Shown here piece by piece: positions 37,922-47,993 of a DNA stretch of 64,000 bases. The notes under the pieces are model-generated. The model searched no databases. It was not told the origin of the DNA and worked only from the letters and a program-made list of their open reading frames with translations. This DNA comes from Sinotaia quadrata (taxonomy: Eukaryota; Mollusca; Gastropoda; Architaenioglossa; Viviparidae): the NCBI GenBank assembly GCA_028829895.1, contig CM054177.1, positions 36,300,564 to 36,364,563 on the forward strand. The letters are read 5' to 3'. The position numbers and the translations under genes were made by a program. Numbering within the stretch: the first letter of the stretch is position 1; each line of letters opens with the position of its first letter.

Positions 37922-37924
37922 CAG

Positions 37925-38000
37925 TTTCCAGTGTTCTGTCTCTAATTCTGGTAGCCTTATTGTAAACTGATTATACCTTTGCATCTTTTGAAAGTCCTTG
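37925..38000 (-). pseudogene. continuation of the Q/T-rich remnant beyond the inserted element
   Basis: On the minus strand this reads FQKMQRYNQFTIRLPELETE, then HWKLDKDRHSR across the transposon target site before a stop. That open frame exists only if the Harbinger-like element and one CAG are removed, supporting insertion into formerly coding sequence. Confidence 0.4.
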
Positions 38001-39624
38001 CTTGTTTATGGAATTGGAAATAACAGAATACATTTAATAAATAGCAACAATGAAAATTCAATTTACCCAAAGGACTGACAATTCACTGGGATTTTTTTCT
38101 GTTTGTTATACTTAATTTAGCTCTGTATTTCAATCTTTTGTTTCTTCCTAAAAGTCAAAATGATATTTAGCACTTGAATATTTAATGTCTTAAATTAATT
38201 TCTTTTAATTTAAACATTATATCACTATTTAAATGATTGTTCAGATATCTTCAATATAGCTAGCTGCTGATCAAGGTTCTAGAAGGATTGAATGGTTTCC
38301 AAAAAACACTCGATAGTGCCACTGTTAGATAGGAAACTTCAGACCGATGTGATAAACTGTTCTAATGAATCTCAATATTAAGTTTTGATGATTTAAGAAA
38401 ACAAAACAAAATAACAATAAAATCCCATTCTCATTCACAATACCATGCAAATGAAATGTACACAGATGTTTTAAAAATAAAAAAAAAACACTTTATTTTG
38501 CAAGTATACTGGTTGTATATAAAGAGTGGTACTGCACTCATGTCTGAAATTTATCACAGTTCAAAGTCCGTCCATGTTAATAATTCTTTCAGTTTAAATG
38601 CCAGTCAAATCTATAGTCTATTGATAAATGAACTCCTCCCAATACAATAAGTATATATCTGTTTCATTCTTTGATAAAGATGTTTTTAAATAATAATAAT
38701 GATGACATTTAAAATTAGTTTACTGTCATGTCCTTTAACCCCTATCTATCCATTCATGTACATTTTGAATTTGATTTATTTCAAAGTTTTATTTAAAAAT
38801 AATTTGAAATTAATTAATGATTTGAACAAATGACATTTACTTTGTCTAATCATTTCATAAAATTGTAAAATCGAAACTTATTATTTTGATGAAACCTAGT
38901 CATTTTGTTGTAAATGAGTGATAAAGACATTTTGTGAAATAAAGTATATTTTCCTTTATGAACTTTGGCAAACACAATGTTTTGGGCATCTTCATAAATG
39001 CATAGGCTAGCAAAGTCAAATAAGTGACAGCAAAATTGTCCAAGACAAAAGTGCAAGCAAAAATAAGGAGATATCTCAAATCTATTATAGACAAAGAATT
39101 ATCTCTTTATTAATTTGAGCCTGATGAAAAATAAAGTGATACAACTCGAATGAATTGACAACTCGAATGAATTGACAACACTGACTGTAAGTCAGTTTCA
39201 ATGGAGAATAACTTTTCACTATGACTAACTAAGGAATAAATTTCACTATATAAACATCTATTTTGTATTATTAAAAAGCAACATTTGGAATTTTAGTTTG
39301 GTCATACATGTATTCCTATGATTTGTTAATCAATTTGATATAATGTATGCATTGAAATTTTGTGGTGAGTTATTAAATAAATATTAAAATTAATAAAATT
39401 ACAACTAAATAAAATATATAAATAAAGCAACTAATACACACAAATATTTTTAAGTAAATAATTATGAAAATAATAAAATCTATAACAGTATTAAATTAAT
39501 AAATAAATTAAGGATTTATGCACAGCTTTAAATTACAAAAAGAATTGCAATGTACATGTAATTAAATTTGTATATAAATTAAATATTATATATATAAATT
39601 TATCTTCTTTTCAATCATTTAGGG

Positions 39625-39655
39625 CAGGGGCAGGCAAATTTTGAGACCGTGGGCC
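39625..39655. mobile_element. hAT-like terminal inverted repeat
   Basis: CAGGGGCAGGCAAATTTTGA begins with the CAGGGG(T/C)(G/A)GGCAAA pattern typical of hAT ends. It lies about 95 bp beyond the end of the minus-strand hAT transposase frame, in the right orientation to be its 3' end. The opposite terminus was not found. Confidence 0.6.
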
Positions 39656-39748
39656 AGATAAAGCTGTTAGAACAGTTCGCAGGCTGGATAGATGACCAAA
39701 TATCACAAGTCCAGCAAGTTCAGAATATAAAATGAGAACAAAAGTAAT

Positions 39749-40256
39749 TTAAAAAAATAATGAGATGAGATGAATCAGTGATTCAATGTCTGGCTTAACT
39801 GATGAGGTTGACAAGCAAAGAATGCAATTTAGATAACAGTCAGAGAGTTGAGAGTGAAGACGACTCTTTGTATATTTCATCTTTGAGAACAGTTGTTCAC
39901 AGCAAAATGTGCTTCCATACATAGCTAACAGAATGTGGAAAATTGCTTGATGGAAGGATGACATCACGAATAAAAGAAAGAGGAGAAGTACAGAACTTTG
40001 CTTTTAACTCATCGCTGCATTGCATATCTACCAACACTATCTGCAAGGAAGCTGGAGCATCATCCACTTTGATTTCAAAAGAGGCAATGAACAACTTGAA
40101 ATCTGCAGAGAGTGGTCTGATACCCTCAAAATGTGAGAAAAATTCTTCCTTCAGTGAGGCAATGACTGCACCACAAGTCTCCAAGTCGACATTTGCTATG
40201 GAACAAGCAGCAAGACATGGAAAATGCAAGTTATGCCTTTTATTATAATCTCTCAA
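39749..40256 (-). pseudogene. hAT-family transposase C-terminal fragment
   Basis: Two overlapping frames on the minus strand. The first (40,256 to about 39,940) contains LHFPCLAACSIANVDLET, GAVIASLKEEFFSHFEGI and LSADFKLFIASFEIKVDDAP. The second (about 39,960 to 39,749) contains AMYGSTFCCEQLFSKMKYTK, SRLHSQLSDCYLN and SSVKPDIESL. This is the C-terminal half with the dimerisation region (YGST..CEQ.FSKMK) of hAT transposases of the group that includes domesticated GTF2IRD2- and EPM2AIP1-like proteins. A frameshift near 39,950 and loss of the N-terminal half make it a pseudogene. Confidence 0.85.
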
Positions 40257-41147
40257 GATAATGAAACTTCATTTGACTTTTGTCTCCCTTTAAAGTTCAA
40301 TAGAAATAATAAAATTAATATGCAAAACCAATATCTGCAGAGTTTATATTTTAGCATAATCTCTCTGTTTAAGAATTACATTTAAGTCATATATAAATAT
40401 AATATATCCTATCAGACAGTGCTAAGTACTACTGACTTCTACTATTAAAAAAAAAATCTTCCCAAACTTTCTATGCTGTAGAGTAGATAATTTTATTTTG
40501 TTCTGTAAATCAACGATAATGTTTTTTTTAAATATATATAGGCCGAACTTTTAGTAGTGGTAGTAAACTACTAGAAACAATTTCAATTTCAAATTATACT
40601 TGAGGCAAATAAAGTGGTATGTTATAATTATTTTTGATATTTATTATTAAATTTGTGCAAATACTACTTAACTTACTTAGAACTAGTAATAATAGCATAT
40701 ATAAAATTACTGCTTGTTGTTAGAAACAGACCTTGTGTATTTTTGTTTGTGTTATCAACATGCATTGAACATTTGTTTATATGAGTGAAAATTCTTAGTA
40801 CTGCAAATAAAAAATATAAAGAAAACGTAGTACATAACTTCTCATTTAAAAAGTCTTGCAAATGAATTTAATATGAGCACTGATTTAGACTTTTCTGTTA
40901 CATGCATAAATATTTTAAATATGAATACAGATTTTTAAAAATATGCACAACTCTTTAGTATGTTTAAACATATTGCTGGTGAATTTGTTTTAGATGAACC
41001 ATCAATATTGAAAATAGTTTTAAAAAATGAAAATTTACTGATTAAATGTTTCAGTTATGTGACTAATACAGATTGTGATTATTAGTATTATTGCTATGGA
41101 TCAGTTTAGTGTAAACTGAGAAGTCAGTCTTTCCTTCACTGGCTTGA

Positions 41148-42600
41148 TTAACCCATTCACTGACAGAAGCGTATTTTTTTACATTTGTTTCTAGATTACA
41201 GAAATGTATTTTTCTGCAGTGCTCTCTCAATGACATAAATGTAAATTTTCATGGAGATTTCTCTATGACAAAAGTGCATCTGTTTTCAAAAACAGATGAT
41301 ATGTTTATATAACACCAAATTGAGGCTGATTTTAAAGCCAATCGGAACTTTGTTCATTTTCAAATCAGTTTATATGTCAACCTTCACTGCTTATTAAAAA
41401 GAAAACTAAAAAAATGTTTTTAACCCAAGCTGGCCTCATTTACATTATGTGCTAATCAGAAAATGGTAGCCACATGTCATAGCAGTTCTGAATCAAGCGA
41501 TGTTAACTGTTCAGTTCCATTGATTTCTCTGCAATCCAGTAAAGAAGGATAGTTTTATGGGTTTCAAATGCAGGCAGGTCATGAATTGAATGCTTATGGT
41601 AGTGAGAATGAAAGTGATATTGTTTTTAATCAGGACAGTGATAGTAGCCAGTTAGACCCCAACATAGAGTAGATCCAGACCTTGCTGAAACTTTATTTAT
41701 TTATTTAATTGATTTTAAAAAACTTTTCCTCCCAACTTTCCATTTCACTTGCTGCCTTGAATTGAAAGGATGCCTCTAGTCTTGTCTCCAAACAGATTAC
41801 CAGGTAGTAAATGATTGGGAAAAAACTACAAGATCTGTGGGCAGGGTAACCTAAAAGGCACCAAAGCCACCCTTCAACCAAAGAAATCCTGATATTTGTA
41901 AAAGGGAAAGGATTATTACCTTTAATGCTCTCACCTAGAAGCTAACAAATAAGATTCAGTGATGAAGAATTTGATGGCACCTTCCATGAGTTCATCTTTA
42001 GACAAGAAGAAATCACTACAGTATTCATGATGTGGCCTTTCTGCATTGTGGGGGGAAAAGTATGATTTATAGGTCCAACAAAACATCATCAAACAACAAA
42101 GGAAAGGATAAAAAACACCAGCTACCAGCACATGCAACAAAGAGACACATACTACAATAATATGGAAATTGACACCAGAGATTAAAAAATCCAGCACAAA
42201 GATGCTAACAGAAGAAAAATTCAAGCTGCCATAAATACAAAATAACTGGTAGCCAACAACCAGACAAATAAAATAAAAAAATAAAAACAAAGGATAAAAC
42301 AGCCAGACCAATGGAGAACAATAGACAACAACAACAACAAACATGCAAACTGACATCAAGACTACCTTAGAAGACTGCAAAAGGAACCTCCTCTTTCACC
42401 CTTGTCAGAACCACCAACAATACCAACAGCAACAACAGCCACCGAGCCAAACACAAAGAAAAGAAGAAGAGAAATTAGACCACCTCAACACATCTGAGGA
42501 AATACAAGACAATGAGAAACAGGCCAAGAAAACACAAAATGACCCCGCTAACAAATCTCATATAAGTAATTATGAAATATATATAATGTAAGATTAATAA
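41148..42600 (+). pseudogene. possible decayed piggyBac-like element
   Basis: TTAA (41148-41151) followed by CCCATTCACTGACAGAAGCG resembles a piggyBac left end. Downstream, 41,466-41,673 encodes an acidic Ser-rich stretch (SENESDIVFNQDSDSSQLDP) like the N-terminal part of piggyBac transposases. From 42,300 to 42,590 there is a Gln-rich, Lys/Glu-rich frame (QYQQQQQPPSQTQRKEEEKL). No catalytic-domain motif is visible, so the assignment rests on weak signals. Confidence 0.3.
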
Positions 42601-42704
42601 GACTCTAAATAAATAACACATAAACAATGAAGCTAGGATTTACTCAGATTTGCTATCACTCTCATTAGACATCATGCACATGAAGAGTTCTGTATTTAGA
42701 ATTT

Positions 42705-42905
42705 GTTAAAGATCATGTGATTCACATGTTTTTGAGCTGTTGAACAAAAGTGACCAGAATAGTTGGTTTCTTTAAACTTTTTAATAAATACATTTATTTT
42801 TTAAATGGGGTTTATATGATTGTTTGTTTTCAATTGGTTATAGGGGTTAATATAAAATGGACTGGCAAGGGTTTAAGAAAACAATAAGTACACTTTAAAA
42901 AGTAA
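42705..42905 (+). repeat. dispersed repeat, copy 1
   Basis: Shares TTTTTGAGCTGTTGAACA, GACCAGAATAG.TGGTTTCTTTA and later TTTAATATAAAATGGA-like and CAAGAAAACA..ACCTA blocks with 51,415-51,590, in the same orientation. The two copies are roughly 75-80% alike by eye, marking an interspersed element of unknown family. Confidence 0.6.
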
Positions 42906-43249
42906 AATTAAATGAACTGATTCTAGTTGGGAAAATACTGTATATAGTCTCAAATAAACATTCTGTCTGCCATTTCCTCATTATCATATATGTACACTTT
43001 TTTCCCCCTAAAAAGAGCTAAACATGTTTGGTATTCATATATTTTCCAGACAATTATTTAATGACAAACTATGCCTGAAAATTTTCAGCTTACAAGTTTG
43101 GATAATAAAAAAATCACAAAACTGTTTCTTTACAATTAAGTATTATTTAAAAATGATAAAAGTTACATACAAATAAAATCTTGTGATGTAAATATTCTAT
43201 AGGAAATTACTCATTTTATTATTCATTAGCTTCGATTATTATAGTGGGA

Positions 43250-43510
43250 ATTATTATTATCAGTAATTGACAGTGACTGTCTTTATCAATACAATAAATT
43301 CAGCTGCATTTTTAGTGTGTGGGATAGTATCATTGCTTTTTATAAACTTTAACATGATGATAGTTAAAAATGTAAGTTTATACCTATTTAGAACCAGTTC
43401 AGGTTTATGAAAAGCAATGATACTATCCAACACACTAAAAAAAGTGCAACTGAATTTACTGTATTAATAAAGACACTCACTGTCAATGTGCACGACTGAT
43501 AATAATAATT
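43250..43510. repeat. fold-back (inverted repeat) element beside a nidogen donor
   Basis: Left arm 43,250-43,347 and right arm about 43,403-43,510 are imperfect reverse complements of about 100 bp. Shared blocks include ATTATTATTATCAGT, TAAATTCAG.TGCA.TTTT, TAGTGTGT.GGATAGTATC and ATTGCTTTT.ATAAA. The spacer is about 55 bp. The right arm ends about five bases from the donor of nidogen exon 43517-43632. This could be a small MITE; no flanking duplication can be told from the symmetric AT-rich ends. Confidence 0.85.
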
Positions 43511-43516
43511 GCTTAC

Positions 43517-43632
43517 CTTGACGACATCTGTTTCTGACAGCAGTTATTCCATAAAGCTTGCCATTTCCACCAAAGGTATTTTTCATTATATTTTCTTCTC
43601 CTCCAGCCTGGTTTACACTTAGAATATGTCTC
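43517..43632 (-). CDS. nid: Nidogen exon: end of the YWTD propeller
   Basis: Acceptor TTCTTATTAG, donor CAAG|GTAAGC on the minus strand. One base completes an Arg codon, then 38 codons, then one base. It reads RHILSVNQAGGEEN, then GNGKLYGITAVRNRCRQ. LYGITAV followed by Cys is the nidogen-specific end of the beta-propeller. The exon connects in phase to the EGF exon at 33149-33276. The intron that starts at its donor begins with a strong fold-back sequence. Confidence 0.93.
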
Positions 43633-44708
43633 CTAATAAGAATAAAATTTTATTCTCATAATAAATAATGAAAACATAGTTAAGAATAATCACTTTTAAT
43701 GTTTGAAATGAAATATATATTTGCTAATACAGTAGTCCCATCACTTTCAAGTTATGCATTTATGCACAAACATGTACACAAATTTTTCTTGAACCATGTA
43801 CACATTACAATTAGAGACAAAATTAACTAACACAAAAAAAGATATACCCCTAACTTACCATGTCCAAGTGTCTCATTTCTAATTATATAATTAGCATATT
43901 CGTGCTTGATTTGCTTTAATAATTTTCTATGTGATTTTCTAAGCTTCAAGCTTACCAAAATTTTATTAATATCACTGCGCATTTATTATAGAATATTACA
44001 TTTTTATAGCAGTTAATGTGCACTAGTCTTTCAACAACTTTTCAAATTAAATAAACACAGTTATAATTGTTTTAAAAATCAGTCATTGATGATGTTTTCT
44101 ACTCATGTGTGGTAACCATCCACTGGCCTACTAGCATCTTTGCTCCTGCTTTTGTACTTTCATTGTAACTGAAATCAGTGTACTGATTATATATCACAAG
44201 AATGATATTATGGTTTGCTTTAAACTGAATTAGTAAATATTACTGCCTAAGGTAATATATATAGTTCATTTCATACTCCAAATTTTTACCATTCATATGC
44301 ATTTTTAGTGCAGAGTTGCATATATAGTTGCTTTTAGTTTGCAGCTAATGTGACCCTGATTTTTTTCATATTCAGTGATTAATAAAATTATAGAACTATA
44401 ATGTATGTATTATGTAATTTATGTATTAACATGTCATATGAAGTGCTATGACCTCAGTGACTTAACAGAATTATTTTTCATACATTAGGGTCCTTTAAAA
44501 TCAGTATTTATTCAATCTTGAATGTTTTTATCTTTATATGGTATTGTATTAATATTCCTGTGTACATAGAGCTAATTTGATTGTAGTTTGTTTGCAGTTA
44601 AAAAGTTTGTAGAATGCGTAAATGCTGTACCTTTTATACCTATTGCATCTGTCATATCTATTCTCTTCAGAAAAAATGGTTTTAAAATATCAAATCTGAA
44701 AACTATAC
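43633..44708 (-). other. nidogen intron, no features seen
   Basis: A 1.1 kb AT-rich intron between two propeller exons. I see no gene or mobile-element signature in it. Confidence 0.7.
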
Positions 44709-44832
44709 CTGTTCCAGTCTGTCCAAAATAGGATGTTGTTCAATATTGCTATGCCAAATGGGTGGGAGGAGGCACTGGAAATAATCCTGCGTCCCATACC
44801 ATCAGACCGAATACATTCTAGCAGTTTTGTTC
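44709..44832 (-). CDS. nid: Nidogen exon: YWTD propeller blade
   Basis: Acceptor AATCCCAG, donor AACAG|GTATAG. Two bases complete a Gly codon, then 40 codons, then two bases. It reads TKLLECIRSDGMGRRIISSA and HPFGIAILNNILFWTDWN. With the preceding exon this forms WIDAGTKLLEC, matching the nidogen signature (C-W-x-D-A-G-T-x-x-x-E-C) that separates nidogens from LRP-type YWTD proteins. The propeller is the laminin gamma-1 binding module in characterised nidogens. Confidence 0.95.
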
Positions 44833-45706
44833 CTGGGATTATAAATTTATAATTATAAAATTATAAACATACATTTCAAGAACAATTTTTATTTTGGAAT
44901 AAAAGTTAAAGTTATGATAACAATCTCCATGGATAATTTTTTTCAAATAAAATCAAAAAGTCTATGAATTTATTACTTTATAAATACTTTATGTATTATA
45001 CAACTGACCTATATTATTCAAAAATTGTACCAAAAATAATTTTAAAAATAGAATTTTTAATTAAAAAATACTGATAATCTAAATGAAAACATTTGCAAAT
45101 TACATGTTTCTGTGTGACAGAGATGAAAATAAGAAAATATGATGCTTAAGAAAACTGAGACAAAGGAGCTGTTTCATTTATAAACAATTGCTTTGATGTT
45201 GGATTAATTAACACATATTCCTGAAAGTGTCACTACTTTATACAAGAATTTATAAAAGAACTTTTCATTAGCTCTTACCATCCTCTATGTAGTGTAATGT
45301 TCCAAGTCACTTTAGGATGTACTAGCAGATGCATATACTGAATGATCAGCTAAAAGAATTAAAACTGCATAACTTTCTTTAGGAAAGTTTGGTCCAACAT
45401 TACATGGACGTGCAAACAAAAGAAATGCTTTTGAAAGAATCAGATCATATTCCCAAACACAGTCATGCTAAGCCTAAGCAAATACAGATGCCCTGAATTC
45501 AACACCACATGATGGACACAATGAAGACAAACAGTAAAAGTTTTTGTGAACAAGGAATCAACCAAGATGCTTCCAGACAAGGGCAGCATTATTTAGCAAT
45601 AATACTTTCTTTCTTTTAATAATATTGTAAAACCTAACAACTGCACAGAGAAGATGGTCTAAGTGCAGTTTGCCTATGGGGCACTAGATTTATTACATTT
45701 GCTCTT

Positions 45707-45984
45707 CTTGATATAAAATCTATGTGTTGTCTACAAGATGTTACATGACATTATCTTGCTGTCAAATTCTTGATATAAAATCTATGTGTTAAAACTGCTT
45801 GTCTACAAGATGTTACATGACATTATCTTGCTGTCAAATTCTTGATATAAAATCTATGTGTTAAAACTGCTTGTCTACAAGATGTTACATGACATTATCT
45901 TGCTGTCAAATTCTTGATATAAAATCTATGTGTTAAAACTGCTTGTCTACAAGATGTTACATGACATTATCTTGCTGTCAAATT
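45707..45984. repeat. 72 bp minisatellite, four copies
   Basis: Copies start CTTGATATAAAATCTATGTG at 45707, 45769, 45841 and 45913. The last three are 72 bp and essentially identical; the first lacks 10 bp (TTAAAACTGC region). Near identity indicates recent expansion. Confidence 0.95.
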
Positions 45985-46599
45985 TGTACTACTGTGTCTA
46001 AATCCTGAAACATTCTCAAATGGCTGTAATTCAAACCCCTTCTAAAGATATCAGACTCATCATTAATCATCAATGAAGAAAATAAGACTGGAAATTGGTA
46101 GCCTGCAGAGGTAAAAACATTGCAACAAGATAATGCCACATTAGCTAAATTTGTAGAAAAAGCTAAGTCAAATATTTAATCTATCTTTGTTTTGTTTAAT
46201 TTTTTAAGAAGGTTCTTTCTAATATTCAGTGCACATGTAATAATAAAAAGTTTCATACATCTGAGAATGACTCTAAAATGTGTTGACCCAACTCAGTCAC
46301 TTAAAATACTAAAGTTGTAAGATATAAACACAATGATATTTCTTATAGACCATTTCTAATTAGTTACTTCATTTATCATAAAAACCAAAATGACTTTGAA
46401 AATTAGTGAATTAGATTACATGAATACTGAAGTTGATGATTCTAGTTCATGCTGTACATATACTGACAAATGATGAATTAATTAGTAGAAGTTTACAGTG
46501 TATATAAAGAAACTTGTAAAACATAATACTCAAATAAATGGAATTAATATTGTAATTAACAGCAAAATGATCTAAACTAAAAAAAAAAACAAATGAAAA

Positions 46600-46664
46600 G
46601 GCATTTTATTTTGGGATTTTGTATCATTTGAAAGTGAAGTAAATGTACAGATATCCCTTAATTT
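46600..46664. repeat. direct repeat flanking the piggyBac relic, left copy
   Basis: The block GCATTTTATTTTGGGATTTT, GTATCATTTGAAAGTGAAGT and AAATGTACAGATATCCCTTA is repeated without mismatch at about 47,929-47,993, in direct orientation, 1.3 kb away. Confidence 0.9.
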
Positions 46665-46799
46665 ACAAGCTACTAAAATTTTTTGCATATAAATGCACTA
46701 TGATTTAATATTGGGAGTTTTCATTTTATGTACTCTTGTTATGATTCCCTTCATATACAGGCTGGATGCTTTAGGAACTGTATATGCTGTTTCCTTTCC

Positions 46800-47695
46800 T
46801 CAAAATGCTTTCACTTCATGGTAGATTTGGTACCCATTTAAGCTCTTGGGGAAAACCTTTTTTCTGCTGTCTTACAGTTCCAGAGGCATACATCCCTCTC
46901 TCAAGCAAATCTTTCCATAAGTTTGGAGATGTAAAAAATTGTCAAAAAAAAACCCCTATGCGTGAAGTCTAAATCTACTGACAGCTTTGTGACAACATAA
47001 TGACCAAGTCCATTAGGCACTATGACAACACAATGACCAAGTCCATTAGGCACTGTGACAGCATAATGACCAAGTCCATTAGGCTTTGTGACAACATAAT
47101 GACCAAGTCCATTAGGCACTGTGACAGCATAATGACCAAGTCCATTAGGCTTTGTGACAACATAATGACCAAGTCCATTAGGCACTGTGACAGCATAATG
47201 ACCAAGTCCATTAGGCTTTGTGACAACATAATGACCAAGTCCATTAGGCACTGGCTGTGGGTCTTCACAGCTAAGGTAAATATCAAACTTGCATAAATAT
47301 GCAGTGTCACTGTCTCAAAGAATCAAAACTTTTATATTGTGCTTAATTGGTTTTGATTGTATGTACTGCAGATATGCAAGGTGACAAGTAAAACAAATTA
47401 CTGATTTATCAATAGTCAAATTATGCCCAGGTATGAATGTGCAGCAAATATAGTTGCCAGAGTATCCATCACTCCTTTCACTTTGTATAATTGATGAAAG
47501 TTCGGATCTCTTCTGGCTGACTCTGCCCATTTGTCACTGTGAAGGTATGATGCTAGGCTGATAAAATGATTTCTGTCAAAAACTGATTTAAAGCCAACAC
47601 TGCCAATACAAGGATCTTCTGACCTGTAGAGGTCAGTCTCCGTTAAATGAAACAGACCTATCAAAATATTGCATGAAATATATGCTTTCATCTCT
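46800..47695 (-). pseudogene. piggyBac transposase fragment with internal minisatellite
   Basis: On the minus strand from 47,691: MKAYISCNILIGLFHL, DRNHFISLASYLHSD, PNFHQLYKVKGVMD, then in another frame PGHNLTIDKSVICF, KPIKHNIKVLIL, then FDIYLS. Eight PNGLGHY(V/A)VT(K/V) units follow, then THRGFFLTIFYISKLMERFA and, in a third frame, LLERGMYASGTVRQQKKGFP. These match the DDE_Tnp_1_7 domain of piggyBac in order. The first catalytic Asp is kept (IDKS for IDES); the second is lost (TIFYIS where DNFYTS is usual). Frame breaks near 47,450, 47,280 and 46,915 and missing ends show it is dead. Confidence 0.88.
46989..47252 (-). repeat. 33 bp in-frame minisatellite derived from piggyBac coding sequence
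   Basis: Exactly eight 33 bp units (264 bp), each containing ATGACCAAGTCCATTAGGC on the plus strand. Two subtypes (ACAACATAATG with GGCTTTG, and ACAGCATAATG with GGCACTG) alternate, giving a 66 bp higher-order unit. Every unit preserves the transposase frame on the minus strand, encoding PNGLGHYVVTK or PNGLGHYAVTV. Confidence 0.95.
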
Positions 47696-47928
47696 GCTCA
47701 AAGCTGTCACATGTATGGCTACCTTGCCTAAACACAGCAATCCTGTTGGTGTTATTGATAATCTCTACCAATAGTGCTTCAGGAAATAAGAAAAATAATC
47801 CTATACCATTGCAGTTATTGCATTAAATCCATCTGGAAACACAGCTCATGTAATATTTTTAAAGCAATGCTGTTTATATGGATGCCTTTGTTTTAGACAA
47901 AGACTATCTTAAATAAAAAAAGAAAAAG

Positions 47929-47993
47929 CATTTTATTTTGGGATTTTGTATCATTTGAAAGTGAAGTAAATGTACAGATATCCCTTAATTTAT
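47929..47993. repeat. direct repeat flanking the piggyBac relic, right copy
   Basis: Second copy of the block at 46,600-46,664, same orientation. Identity breaks sharply on both sides (AATTTATGCTATT here, AATTTACAAGCTA at the left copy). Confidence 0.9.

Larger units (their letters stand above)
33277..43516 (-). other. last nidogen intron, nest of transposable elements
   Basis: A 10.2 kb intron. From low to high coordinates it holds AT-rich DNA, a Q/T-rich coding remnant (34.1-35.46 kb, continuing at 37.93 kb), a Harbinger-like element splitting that remnant, a hAT fragment (39.6-40.3 kb), a possible decayed piggyBac-like region (41.1-42.6 kb), part of a dispersed repeat (42.7-42.9 kb) and a fold-back element (43.25-43.51 kb). 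Confidence 0.8.

Noticed and set aside
42840..42876. GGGT-TTAA at 42,869-42,876 as the right end of a piggyBac element starting at 41,148
   Set aside because: Similarity with the second repeat copy at 51.5 kb continues past this TTAA (CAAGAAAACA and following), so it is not an element boundary.
47000..47310. Frames encoding MTKSIRHCDSI or LMDLVIMLSQ repeats
   Set aside because: Alternative frames of the 33 bp array. Only the PNGLGHYVVTK frame is continuous with transposase motifs on both sides.
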